A DNA stretch of 54,138 nt from Bradyrhizobiaceae bacterium (GTDB lineage Bacteria > Pseudomonadota > Alphaproteobacteria > Rhizobiales > Aestuariivirgaceae). Positions 43,252 through 51,889 of the stretch are shown here, in pieces (the first letter of the stretch is position 1; each line of letters starts with the position of its first letter). A program made the position numbers and the translations under genes. The stretch lies in assembly GCA_947475225.1 (NCBI GenBank), contig CANJMQ010000018.1, positions 1-54,138 of the forward strand. Direction: 5' to 3'. Under the pieces are notes generated by a model. That model was not told the DNA's origin, made no database searches, and saw only the letters and a list, made by a program, of their open reading frames with translations.

Positions 43252-44016
43252 ATGGGCAAGGCTAAGACCAAAGTGAAGACAAGAGACAAACGTCGTGCGC
43301 GTGAGATCGTAGATCGGGAAGACGGCACCGTCATTCCCTTCAAGCGAAAATTCGAGGCGGAGCGCCAGGCACCGCCAATCGTAGCAATGAATGCGCGGCA
43401 GGCCGAATATCTCGCCTACCTCAGAACCCATCCGCAGGTCTTCGTGCTCGGCCCGGCGGGAACCGGCAAGACCTGGCTTGCGGCGTCCCATGCGGCTGAC
43501 CTCTACCGCAGCGGCCTTATTGCTAAGATCATCCTGACACGCCCCAATGTACCCTGCGGCCGCTCGCTGGGATTCTTTCCCGGAACCATCGAGTCGAAGT
43601 TCGCCCCGTGGACCGTTCCGGTAACCGATGCCATGCGGGACCGGTTGGGCAAGGCGGTGTTTGACCTTGCGGTGAAGAACGGTGACATCGAGGTGGTTCC
43701 CTTTGAGGTCATGCGCGGTCGTTCCTGGCGTGATGCCTTTGTGCTCCTGGACGAGGCGCAGAACACCACCGAGACCGAGATCAAGATGTTCCTCACCCGC
43801 ACCGGCGAAGGCTGCGTGACCGTGATCAACGGTGATATCGCACAGTGCGACCTTGCTCATGGTTCTGGCCTGCACCTCGCCATCCGGCTTGTGAAGGAGC
43901 GCAACCTGCCGGTTCCGGTGGTCGAATTCTCGACCGATGACGTGGTGAGATCCGGTCTCTGCGCCATGTGGGTGCGGGCCTTCGACGACCGTGCGGGGGT
44001 AAGCGGCCGCACCTAG
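43252..44016 (+). CDS. phoH: PhoH-family ATPase
   Basis: A 254-residue P-loop ATPase of the PhoH family. Walker A is VLGPAGTGKTWLA (residues 65-77) and Walker B AFVLLDEAQNTT. GFFPGTIESK lies between them, and TRTGEGCVTVINGDIAQCD follows. An N-terminal basic stretch of about 40 residues precedes the domain. PhoH proteins are induced by phosphate starvation in E. coli, and the family may act in RNA metabolism. I saw no convincing Pho box before this copy. It lies between ugpC and pit with gaps of about 250 bp on both sides. Confidence 0.88.
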   Translation: MGKAKTKVKTRDKRRAREIVDREDGTVIPFKRKFEAERQAPPIVAMNARQAEYLAYLRTHPQVFVLGPAGTGKTWLAASHAADLYRSGLIAKIILTRPNVPCGRSLGFFPGTIESKFAPWTVPVTDAMRDRLGKAVFDLAVKNGDIEVVPFEVMRGRSWRDAFVLLDEAQNTTETEIKMFLTRTGEGCVTVINGDIAQCDLAHGSGLHLAIRLVKERNLPVPVVEFSTDDVVRSGLCAMWVRAFDDRAGVSGRT

Positions 44017-44177
44017 CAGAATCCCGGCGCGCTGTTCGGGAAGAGTGCGCGCGGCCAACGTCATAGCTTGGCGCAGGGGACGGACCGTAGCACCTTAGTG
44101 ATGAGGCGTTATGTGGCTGCGGTCTGCCCGGCGTTGCGGTGGCACGCGAAACTGCTGCTCGCAACGCCTGTCCGGCA

Positions 44178-44195
44178 TCGTCAAGAACACGTCAT
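44178..44195 (+). promoter_or_regulatory. Candidate Pho box upstream of pit
   Basis: TCGTCAA-GAAC-ACGTCAT has the 7-4-7 layout of a Pho box and lies 59 bp before the pit start. PhoB represses pit in some rhizobia, so a box here could mediate repression. The match is modest. Confidence 0.4.
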
Positions 44196-44254
44196 GCTAA
44201 GGGGGCTATTCTGGATTGAAATAGTGTCCGTAACTTCAGCAAGACGAGAGTCCG

Positions 44255-45841
44255 ATGTCAGATACCCCTGTGCACTCCCAATCCATGCTGGATACCAGCG
44301 CGCCGACGTGGTGGGCGAAGCTGCTCTTCATGGCAGTTCTGGGCGGTGGCCTGGCCTATTGTGCCAGCCAGCTGATGGGGGACGTGTCGAATGCCCAGGA
44401 GGCCACACCGTGGCTCTTGCTGCTGCTGGCGCTGCTGATCGCGCTCGGCTTCGAATTCGTCAACGGCTTTCACGATACCGCCAATGCCGTGGCCACCGTG
44501 ATTTATACCCGCTCGCTCACGCCGCATGTGGCGGTGGTGTGGTCCGGGCTGTGGAACTTCCTCGGCGTGATGATGGCGTCGGGTGCCGTTGCCTGGGGCA
44601 TCGTCTCCCTCCTGCCGGTGGAGCTGATCCTGCAAGTGAACAGCAGTGCCGGCCTCGCCATGGTCTTCGCGCTGCTGATCGCAGCGGTGGTCTGGAACCT
44701 CGGCACCTGGTGGCTCGGCCTTCCCGCCTCGAGCTCGCACACGCTCATCGGCTCGATCATCGGCGTGGGTCTGGCCAACCAGCTGCTGGCGCCGGCTGGC
44801 ACCGCCACCAGCGGCGTCGACTGGGACAAGGCGCGCGAAGTTGGACTTGCCCTGCTGGTCTCGCCGATCTTCGGCTTCGTCGCGGCGGCCCTTTTGCTGC
44901 TGGCGCTCAAACTCGTGGTGCGCAACAAGGAACTGTTCAGCGAACCCTCCAAGGATAAGTCACCGCCGTTGTGGATCCGCGGCATCCTCATCGCCACCTG
45001 CACGGCGGTGAGCTTCGCCCATGGCTCCAATGATGGCCAGAAGGGCATGGGTCTCATCATGCTGATCCTGGTCGGCGTGGTGCCCACCGCCTTTGCGCTG
45101 AACCGCACCCCTGATCCGGCGCTGCTTGACCAGTTCCGTGGCGCCTCAGCCGCCCTGGTGCAGACGCTTGACCACTATGCCCAGCCCGATGTCACCGTGG
45201 CCGACCCCGCTTCGGCCGTGGCAGATGCCGTCCGTACCAAGACCTGGACGCCCGAGACGACGGTTGCCATGTCGCAATTTCTTGTGAAGCTCGATCAGCG
45301 CATGGTTGACTACAAGTCGCTGGCCAGCGTTCCGACCGATCTTGTTTCGAACCTCCGCAATGACCTATACCTCGTCAGCGAGGCGCTGAAACTCGTCGAC
45401 AAGAAGAAGCAGCTTGCGGTTTCGCCTGAGGATATGAAGAGCTTCACCACATTCCATGCGGTGGTTGACGGGGCCACCCGCTTTATTCCGAACTGGGTCA
45501 AGGTCGCGGTTGCCCTGGCGCTGGGGCTCGGCACCATGGTCGGCTGGCGCCGTATCGTGGTCACGGTGGGCGAGAAGATTGGCAAGACGCATCTCACCTA
45601 CGGCCAAGGAGCGGCCGCTGAAACCGTGGCGGCCATCACCATCGGCATGGCAGACGTACTGGGCCTTCCGGTGTCGACGACGCAAGTGCTCTCGTCCGGT
45701 ATCGCCGGCACCATGGCGGCCAACGGTTCTGGTCTTCAGGGCTCGACGGTGCGCAACATCCTTCTCGCCTGGGTATTGACACTGCCGGTCTCGATCCTGC
45801 TAGCGGGCGTGCTGTTCGCAGTACTGCGGGTGCTGATCTGA
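44255..45841 (+). CDS. pit: PiT-family low-affinity inorganic phosphate transporter
   Basis: A 528-residue inner-membrane phosphate symporter. The duplicated PiT signature is clear: FEFVNGFHDTANAVATVIYT in the first half and GMADVLGLPVSTTQVLSSG in the second. A hydrophilic loop of about 110 residues (about 285-395) separates the two halves, as in long bacterial Pit proteins. It imports phosphate with cations when phosphate is abundant. The next gene starts 21 bp after the stop and may be co-transcribed. Confidence 0.94.
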   Translation: MSDTPVHSQSMLDTSAPTWWAKLLFMAVLGGGLAYCASQLMGDVSNAQEATPWLLLLLALLIALGFEFVNGFHDTANAVATVIYTRSLTPHVAVVWSGLWNFLGVMMASGAVAWGIVSLLPVELILQVNSSAGLAMVFALLIAAVVWNLGTWWLGLPASSSHTLIGSIIGVGLANQLLAPAGTATSGVDWDKAREVGLALLVSPIFGFVAAALLLLALKLVVRNKELFSEPSKDKSPPLWIRGILIATCTAVSFAHGSNDGQKGMGLIMLILVGVVPTAFALNRTPDPALLDQFRGASAALVQTLDHYAQPDVTVADPASAVADAVRTKTWTPETTVAMSQFLVKLDQRMVDYKSLASVPTDLVSNLRNDLYLVSEALKLVDKKKQLAVSPEDMKSFTTFHAVVDGATRFIPNWVKVAVALALGLGTMVGWRRIVVTVGEKIGKTHLTYGQGAAAETVAAITIGMADVLGLPVSTTQVLSSGIAGTMAANGSGLQGSTVRNILLAWVLTLPVSILLAGVLFAVLRVLI

Positions 45842-45862
45842 GTTTGGGAAATCACCGAAGCC

Positions 45863-46444
45863 ATGCCGAAAAAATCCCATTCCCTCCCATTCAGCATCTT
45901 CAAGTATTCGGTCTACGCGCTCCTCACCTTCAATATCCTGCTGTTCCTTCTGCATGGAACTTTGCATGAGGCGTTGGACTCGTTCGGCTGGGTGATCTTG
46001 CTGGGCACTTTCGAGTATGAGAGCACGTCGCTGGACGAGGTCTACAACTCGGCATTCGAGAAGTGGACACTGTTTGCATTCCAGTGCCTGGGTTACGGAC
46101 TGGCCATCTATGCCACCGCGCAGTACTACCTTGAGGGCGAGTGGGTTGACCTGCTCAACTCCGTGACATGGCTGGCAGTGTGCGCAGTGCTTGCCTACGA
46201 CGTCTATTCGCCCGGTGACTTTCAGGCTGCGGAGTGGAAGGTCCGGAACCTGATCAAGAGCCTTCTCTACGCCATCCTGGTGGGTGTCGCTGTGTGGTGG
46301 GGGTATGAAGGGTTGAAGGCGGAAGCAGACCTCACGGGTTTGCTGGACTTCTATGATGCTGCCCTTTGGATCGCTTGCTTTGCGGTCATCGAACTGAATG
46401 TCTTCGACTACGAGCGACCGGAGGAGAAAACCGCTGCCGCCTGA
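45863..46444 (+). CDS. Hypothetical membrane protein downstream of pit
   Basis: A 193-residue protein with four to five transmembrane helices: about residues 11-32, 65-88, 96-115, 130-150 and 162-182. There are acidic stretches between them (GTFEYESTSLDEVYNSAFEKW, and VFDYERPEEK at the end). I do not recognise the family. It starts 21 bp after pit and could be co-transcribed with it, so a link to phosphate transport is possible but not shown. Confidence 0.7.
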   Translation: MPKKSHSLPFSIFKYSVYALLTFNILLFLLHGTLHEALDSFGWVILLGTFEYESTSLDEVYNSAFEKWTLFAFQCLGYGLAIYATAQYYLEGEWVDLLNSVTWLAVCAVLAYDVYSPGDFQAAEWKVRNLIKSLLYAILVGVAVWWGYEGLKAEADLTGLLDFYDAALWIACFAVIELNVFDYERPEEKTAAA

Positions 46445-46629
46445 TCGGGCACGGCAAAATTGGCGTCCGAATTGCGAGCGCTACACGGTTCATATACCTG
46501 AGCGAGACCACCGCCGAGAACGCCTGTGCATCGGACGGAGGTGAGCTGCACGCGCGCCTCCAATGTTTGTTTCAATTTCACTTTCTCGGCAGCAAAGCGG
46601 ATATTGCTCGAGCTAACTTCTTGATTGAA

Positions 46630-46679
46630 TTGGCGCACCATGCGCAATAAAGATGATAGATTTTATGTTATTGAAATTG
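46630..46679 (+). repeat. Diverged direct repeat, left copy
   Basis: Starts TTGGCGCACCATGCGCAATA and continues AT-rich. By my hand count, 37 of 50 positions match the copy at 50285-50334 without gaps. The two copies flank the hydrolase and SARP-type regulator genes. Confidence 0.55.
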
Positions 46680-46772
46680 CTTAATAATTTCTTCAGTCAG
46701 CATACACTTCTACCAGGTTCCTCGTGAGTTTCCTCGGCAGCGCTTCCGCTGGAGAGGTGCTGTCAACGCAAC

Positions 46773-46799
46773 CCACCGGGCACGTGACGTGCCCGGTGG
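46773..46799 (-). terminator. Stem-loop downstream of the secreted hydrolase gene
   Basis: Perfect 12-bp arms 46773-46784 (CCACCGGGCACG) and 46788-46799 with a 3-nt loop, 21 bp past the stop codon of the leftward hydrolase gene. No T tract follows, so it could be either a terminator or a 3'-end stabiliser. Confidence 0.6.
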
Positions 46800-46820
46800 T
46801 CTAGTGTCGTGTGTAAGGTA

Positions 46821-47690
46821 TTACTTCAGACGGGAGTCGATGAAGACTTCAACGCGCTGCTCTGCATCTTTCGTTGCTGCCTCGTCATGGGCAAGATGGT
46901 GGCCATCGACGTCGAAGGGCTTCTCGAAGGGCTCGGTGAAGCCATGCGTCGCTCCAGGATAGACGACTAAGTCGAAATTGACCTTGCCCTTGACCGCCTG
47001 GCAGGCCGCCGCTGGAGTCCAGTCGTCCTTTTCGCCGATGAGAACGAGCGTGGGAACCGACGGGCTGACTTTGTCATAGCAGAAGGGATAGTAGGTAATG
47101 AGCCCGGCGATCGTGGTGTCGTGATCTCCCGGCGTATTGGTGTCGGTCGCGTAGAGCGATGCGATTGCGCCGTATGAGTAGCCCTGCAGGAAAATCTTGG
47201 CGGGATTGATATCCGGTATTGATTTCAGGACCTTCACCGCCGCGACGGCATCGTTGCCGCCGCGTGTGAACCCCGGCACGTCGAGCTTGTCGCAGGCGCC
47301 ATCCTTCTCGCCTCGTGCCGTGAAGGGATCGACGATCAGCGTGGCGATGCCCTTGGACAGGTTGTTGTCGATCACCCGCTTTTCCTGCTGGATCTCCGGC
47401 GGGAAATTGAGCCCGTTGCAGCCGCTCATGTAGACGACAGCCGGAAAAGGCCCGGTGCCCTGGGGCTTGAACAAGGCCCCGGCGATCTCCTTGACGGCGG
47501 GGTCACTGACGGGGATGGCGATGGCATTGGTATAGCCTCCGCCGATGGGCGGCGCGTCTGCGGCTTCGGCACTGGTCGTGGTGTGCAGCGCGCCCACCGC
47601 CAGTGCGGCCGCAGCGGCGGGCAGGATGCGGGTTTGCAGGGAGCGTTGCGCCGCAGCGAGCAGGCAGGCGGCAATAGCGTTGAAATTCAT
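46821..47690 (-). CDS. Secreted dienelactone hydrolase-family alpha/beta hydrolase
   Basis: A 289-residue alpha/beta hydrolase with an N-terminal signal sequence (about residues 1-44, ending near AEAADA). The catalytic serine lies in LQGYSYGAIA (Ser172). The acid is in LIGEKDDWTPAAA (Asp222 or Asp223), and the histidine in GATHGFTEPF (His249). Bacterial relatives hydrolyse lactones or esters, but the natural substrate is unknown. It is transcribed away from the SARP-type regulator gene with 258 bp between, which suggests that the regulator controls it. Confidence 0.8.
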   Translation of the reverse strand: MNFNAIAACLLAAAQRSLQTRILPAAAAALAVGALHTTTSAEAADAPPIGGGYTNAIAIPVSDPAVKEIAGALFKPQGTGPFPAVVYMSGCNGLNFPPEIQQEKRVIDNNLSKGIATLIVDPFTARGEKDGACDKLDVPGFTRGGNDAVAAVKVLKSIPDINPAKIFLQGYSYGAIASLYATDTNTPGDHDTTIAGLITYYPFCYDKVSPSVPTLVLIGEKDDWTPAAACQAVKGKVNFDLVVYPGATHGFTEPFEKPFDVDGHHLAHDEAATKDAEQRVEVFIDSRLK

Positions 47691-47948
47691 TGGTATCCTC
47701 CAGTTGGTTGAGACAGTTGATCGAGGGTGCAGGACTTCCTGCGTCCGGCGGTAACGCCGGGCGTTGGAGATGCGCGAATTGTCGATTTAATCCCGCAGTC
47801 GTGGGGACCGCGTTGGCGATTGTCAGCTCATCTGAATTGAGAGATATTTATGTGATCTGCCGTGCCTCCAAACGTGCGTTTCCCCAACCGAGAAGCTAGC
47901 AGGCCGCCATAAAAGGCCGCCCCCGAGTGCCGCAAAGGAAGCGTAAAA

Positions 47949-50189
47949 ATGAGCCTGTCTGGAAATTCAGGGAAGAGATCCCAGCCTGAAGCGCCCGCAA
48001 AGCAGCCGGACGTTGCAGAATCCGAATGTTTTTCGCTGCGGCTCCTCGGGCCGTTCCAGCTGATCGATCCTCAGGGTCAGCAGGTCGAGATCGGCAGCAA
48101 GAAGAATCGGCTGCTGTTGGCGATGCTGGCCTCGGCGCCTGGCCGCAGCATGAGCCGTGAGGCGCTGGCAGGCCTGCTATGGGCCGAATATGGCGAGGAG
48201 CAGGCGCGCAGCAGCCTGCGCCAGGCGCTCGCAGTCCTGCGCAAGGAGCTGGGCGGCCATGAGGCGAGCTTCTTCGCCGCGACCGATGCTACCATCGCCC
48301 TTCATGCAACGCAGGTGAAGCTTGATACCGACGCCTTCCTCGGCGCGCTGCGCGGCACCGCGCGCGAAGCCCTCGAGGCGGCGCTCGCCCTGTGGCGGGG
48401 GCCTTTTCTGGCCGATGTGCGCGCGAGCGAGCCGGAACTCGAGGACTGGCTTTATCACCGCCGCGAGGACTATCAGGGTAAATACGTCGCGGCCATGGAC
48501 AGGCTGGCGCCAATGCTCTCGGGCCAGTCGCGCATCGAGGTCGCGCAGCGTTTGGTGCAGGCCGACCCGCTGCGCGAAGCCTCGCACCGCCAGTTGATGG
48601 AGGCCTATCTGGCGGAGGCCGAGAGGCCGCGGGCGCTCAAGCATTACGACAAGCTGCGAAAACTCTTGCACGATGAACTCGGCGTCGAACCGTCGCCTGA
48701 GACCCAGGCGCTGCGCGACCGCATCGCCGCGACCGGCAAGATCATTCTACCCACCCCCGCACCAGTTCCCGCCTCGGCCGTGCCGGCGACGTCCGTTGCT
48801 CCGGCTGTGATGGATGCGACGGATCTTCCATTCCTCCGCGCCGCGCATGGTGGTCGCCGCGCCGTGGCAGCCGTTGCGCTGCTGCTCGCCGCCCTGGCCG
48901 CCGCGGCAGCTACTTGGACCTTCACCCGGCCGCCAGCCGCACTGGCGGGGCCGCCCGTAGTTGCCGTGCTGCCCTTCGAGAGCATTTCTTCCGATGCTGC
49001 GGACCTGCGTCTCGCGGAAGGCCTCACCCTCGATACGATCGCCGATCTGTCGCGCTATTCCGACTTCCGCGTCATGGCGAATGACACCACCGAGGCCTAC
49101 AAGGGCAAGGCCGTGGACATCAGCGCGCTGGGCCGGGACCTGAAGGTCAGCCACCTGCTCAAGGGCACCTTCCAGCGCGACATGGACCACATCCGCATCA
49201 CGGCGCAACTCATCGATGCCGAGACTGGTCAGACGCTGTGGTCGGACCGTTATGACCGGATGATCGGCGAGATCTTCGCGGTGCAGGGTGACGTTGCGGA
49301 TCACATCGCCAACAGCCTTGCCGGCCGAGAAGGCAAGGTTAGCAAGAGCCTCGCCGTAGGTGCTCGGCGCAAGCCGCCGGCCGACCTCGGCGCCTACGAC
49401 CTCTATCTCCTCGCCCAGGAGACGATGTATTCCGACCTCTCGCCGGAGCACATGAGGGAGGCGCAGAACATCCTCGACCAGGCGATCGCCAAGGACCCGA
49501 ACTTCGCTCGCGCCTATGTGCGATATGCCAATACCTTTGCCTGGCTGGCGACGACAGAGACGGGCGCTGCCGAATTGTTCCAGCAGATGCTGCGCTATGC
49601 CCGCAAGGCCGTGTCGCTGGACCCGATGGATGCCGATGCTCATGCGGCCTTCGGTTATGCACTGACCATGACGGGCGATTATGCGCAGGGCCAGATCCAG
49701 CTGGAGGAGGCGTTGCGCCTCACGCCCAATGCCTTCGACATCCTCATCTTCCAGTCCTGTCTCGCGCCGACCCCGGAGAAGGAGATGGCGGCGGCTGACC
49801 ACGCCATCGCCCTGAACCCGGCCTTCCCCAAATGGGCGGTGCCCTGCCTCCGGCTGGCCTATGTCCTGTCGGGACGATATGCGGACGCGATCCAGGTGCA
49901 GTCGCGCCAGCCCGAGGAGGAATGGAACACCGATGGCTTCGTCGTTGTCGCCGGCAGCCTGGCCGCTCTCGACCGCAGGGATGAGGCGCAAGCCGTGGTG
50001 AAGCGTGGTGTCGCGAAATTTCCCGGCCTGCTGTCGATCGAGCGCTTCGCGCTGAACCGCGGCTGGCCTCCAGATGCCATCAAGACTGTGGAGGACCTGA
50101 TGCGTCGCGCCGGCTTCCCCGCCTGCGCCACGAGCCAGGAGCTTTCCGACACGCCGAACCCCGTTCGCCTATCGGAATGCACGGGCTGA
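47949..50189 (+). CDS. Membrane-anchored SARP/BTAD-type regulator with TolB-like and TPR regions
   Basis: A 746-residue multidomain regulator. Residues 25-100 form an OmpR-like winged helix (LRLLGPFQLIDPQGQQVEIG onward), and residues 105-255 a BTAD domain (EARPLFLADVRASE-like region to LLHDELGVEPSPETQALRDR). A single transmembrane helix follows near 303-325 (AVAAVALLLAALAAAAATWT). Residues 335-460 form a TolB-like/adenylate-cyclase-associated domain (VVAVLPFESISSD, LIDAETGQTLWSDRYDR). The rest is a TPR region to the C-terminus. The layout resembles CadC-like one-component sensors: DNA-binding head in the cytoplasm, sensor outside. It probably controls the divergent hydrolase gene. AAGGAAG precedes the ATG. 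Confidence 0.85.
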   Translation: MSLSGNSGKRSQPEAPAKQPDVAESECFSLRLLGPFQLIDPQGQQVEIGSKKNRLLLAMLASAPGRSMSREALAGLLWAEYGEEQARSSLRQALAVLRKELGGHEASFFAATDATIALHATQVKLDTDAFLGALRGTAREALEAALALWRGPFLADVRASEPELEDWLYHRREDYQGKYVAAMDRLAPMLSGQSRIEVAQRLVQADPLREASHRQLMEAYLAEAERPRALKHYDKLRKLLHDELGVEPSPETQALRDRIAATGKIILPTPAPVPASAVPATSVAPAVMDATDLPFLRAAHGGRRAVAAVALLLAALAAAAATWTFTRPPAALAGPPVVAVLPFESISSDAADLRLAEGLTLDTIADLSRYSDFRVMANDTTEAYKGKAVDISALGRDLKVSHLLKGTFQRDMDHIRITAQLIDAETGQTLWSDRYDRMIGEIFAVQGDVADHIANSLAGREGKVSKSLAVGARRKPPADLGAYDLYLLAQETMYSDLSPEHMREAQNILDQAIAKDPNFARAYVRYANTFAWLATTETGAAELFQQMLRYARKAVSLDPMDADAHAAFGYALTMTGDYAQGQIQLEEALRLTPNAFDILIFQSCLAPTPEKEMAAADHAIALNPAFPKWAVPCLRLAYVLSGRYADAIQVQSRQPEEEWNTDGFVVVAGSLAALDRRDEAQAVVKRGVAKFPGLLSIERFALNRGWPPDAIKTVEDLMRRAGFPACATSQELSDTPNPVRLSECTG

Positions 50190-50380
50190 GTGGTAACGCA
50201 TCCAGGTGGCATCGTAGACAGTAGCATTCAAGATTGTACAGAAGGCCCCACTGGTTATGGGTTTTGATCCGCATTGTGGGGATTTTGGCGCACCACGCAG
50301 AATAAAGAATCGAACTCTTATATCATTGAATTTGTAATGTAATTATTCCGTCCGCTCCCTTTCCTGAGTTCCGAGGCGGG
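50190..50380. other. Non-coding, AT-rich stretch with repeat copy B
   Basis: No gene seen. It carries the right copy of the diverged repeat (50285-50334). The small frame that follows at 50381 has no clear ribosome-binding site. Confidence 0.4.
50285..50334 (+). repeat. Diverged direct repeat, right copy
   Basis: Starts TTGGCGCACCACGCAGAATA. It aligns over 50 bp with the copy at 46630 (37 matches by eye). Both end in AT-rich DNA. Confidence 0.55.
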
Positions 50381-50629
50381 ATGTTCCTCGTGGCGCAGCG
50401 GCCCTTCTTCTGGATTGAGTTTGGAGTGCGACTGGGCAAGGCGTTACTGCCGCTGGCGTGGCGCTACGTTTCGAAGAGGATGCCGCCGGAGGAAGAGGCT
50501 GCGTGGCGTCAGGCAGATAGGCGGAGGCAGGGGGACGAGTGGTTGAAGAAACGATGGCGGCATGTGAAAGGGCAATTTTTCCGTGTCTCGGGTGTCCGTT
50601 CAGGCGGCCTCGGGAACGTCGCCTCGTGA
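50381..50629 (+). CDS. Small hypothetical protein
   Basis: An 82-residue frame. Residues 1-30 are moderately hydrophobic (FFWIEFGVRLGKALLPLAW). A charged helix follows, PPEEEAAWRQADRRRQGDEW, then a basic tail. The charged segment recurs as a fragment at about 15010-15102, so it belongs to a family present twice in this genome region. There is no strong ribosome-binding site, and expression is uncertain. No function is evident. Confidence 0.45.
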   Translation: MFLVAQRPFFWIEFGVRLGKALLPLAWRYVSKRMPPEEEAAWRQADRRRQGDEWLKKRWRHVKGQFFRVSGVRSGGLGNVAS

Positions 50630-50821
50630 ACCATCCGTCGTGTGCTCCGCATTCGCACTTGACGTCTACTGCAAAAATGTAATCTTCGATTTGTAGGATT
50701 CACAGAGGCCCGGCCCAGTGCGTTGCCGCCGACGTCCTCATGCTGTCTCCCGGTTTACATCGTGCCAGATAGTGCATTGGTCAAGCGTGCAGAGACATCA
50801 ATCAATAGTTGGGGAACGGAA
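50630..50821. other. Non-coding stretch before the polyamine-type ABC operon
   Basis: About 190 bp with no gene seen. It presumably contains the promoter of the operon starting at 50822, but I cannot point to a clear -35/-10 pair. The sequence is AT-richer toward its middle. Confidence 0.35.
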
Positions 50822-51877
50822 ATGTTGTCACGGATTTGGGTATGGGGCGCCTCAATCGCCACCTGTGCGATCATGGCTTTTTCGTCAGTCGCGATGGCCG
50901 ATGGCAAAGTCGTGATTACGGGATGGGGTGGTACATGGAATGATGCCTATCGGGATGGCATCTGGAAGCCTTTTGCTGCTGAGAGCAAGGTCGAAGTCGT
51001 CGAAGATCAGTATAATGGAGAGCTTGCAAAGATCAGATCTCAAATCGAATCCGGAACCATAACTTGGGACATGGTCAGCGTTGAAGGAGCCGAACTATTG
51101 ATCGGCTGCCAAGAAGGCCTTTACGAAAAAATCGACTTTGCTGCTATTGGGGGCAGAGAGCAGTTCATGCCTTACGCCGTCGATGATTGCGGAGTTTCAT
51201 CCGATATATGGGCTACTGGTCTCGCCTATGATGCGGATGTGATCAAGGACCCTCCGAAATCATGGGCCGACTTTTGGGACGTCAAAAAGTATCCCGGCAA
51301 ACGTGGCATGAGATCGACGGCCAAGGAGACCCTTGAAGAAGCCCTCATGGCTGACGGTGTTCCCATCGACAAAGTCTATGAGACCCTGAGGTCACCAGGA
51401 GGAGTTGACCGTGCGTTCAAGAAACTGGACGAACTCAAGCCTTATATTGTTTGGTGGGAGAGCGGAGCTCAGTTCCTGGAACTTCTCAGTTCAGGCGAAG
51501 TTGTCATGACGCCAGCATTTACAGGCGAAACAATCACAACCGCGCAACAGAACAAACGGAACCTCAAGATTGCTTGGGACGCTGGCTTCCTTCTTGGTGT
51601 CGACCATTGGGTTATTCTGAAGGGTGCCCCAAACAAGGACAATGCCGTCAAATTTCTCGCCTATTATGCAAAGCCTGAGGTTGCAGCGGAGTTTTCGAAG
51701 CGCATGCCATACGGTACGCCGCATCCGAAATCATATGACCTTTTGAGCACTGAAGTGAAGGCGGCTATGCCCAGCGCTCCAGACAAGAAGCAGTGGGCAC
51801 TTGAGTTCGACTACCCTTTCTGGGTCGAAAATCTGGATGACCTCACCGCAAAATTCCAGGCGTGGGCTGCAAAGTAA
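50822..51877 (+). CDS. ABC transporter substrate-binding protein, spermidine/putrescine type
   Basis: A 351-residue periplasmic binding protein related to PotD. The signal peptide runs to about residue 26 (AFSSVAMA), then DGKVVITGWGGTWND. The segments LYEKIDFAAIGG, YAVDDCGVSSDIWATGLAYD and WADFWDVKKYPGKRGMR are typical of this group. The ligand is unknown; relatives bind polyamines, opines or amino-acid derivatives. The start at 50822 has only a weak GGGGAACGG upstream; a longer reading to 50723 is less likely. Base composition is clearly lower in G+C than in most of the window. Confidence 0.88.
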   Translation: MLSRIWVWGASIATCAIMAFSSVAMADGKVVITGWGGTWNDAYRDGIWKPFAAESKVEVVEDQYNGELAKIRSQIESGTITWDMVSVEGAELLIGCQEGLYEKIDFAAIGGREQFMPYAVDDCGVSSDIWATGLAYDADVIKDPPKSWADFWDVKKYPGKRGMRSTAKETLEEALMADGVPIDKVYETLRSPGGVDRAFKKLDELKPYIVWWESGAQFLELLSSGEVVMTPAFTGETITTAQQNKRNLKIAWDAGFLLGVDHWVILKGAPNKDNAVKFLAYYAKPEVAAEFSKRMPYGTPHPKSYDLLSTEVKAAMPSAPDKKQWALEFDYPFWVENLDDLTAKFQAWAAK

Positions 51878-51889
51878 CTGTAGCGTTTG

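Larger units (their letters stand above)
46445..46820. other. Non-coding, AT-rich stretch with repeat copy A and a stem-loop
   Basis: No gene seen in these 376 bp. It holds the left copy of a diverged repeat (46630-46679) and, near its right end, the strong stem-loop at 46773-46799, both listed separately. Base composition drops to clearly AT-rich between about 46640 and 46700. Confidence 0.5.

Noticed and set aside
48747..49991. Minus-strand frame opposite the SARP-type regulator
   Set aside because: The plus-strand domains (winged helix, BTAD, TolB-like, TPR) are clear; the opposite frame is a shadow.
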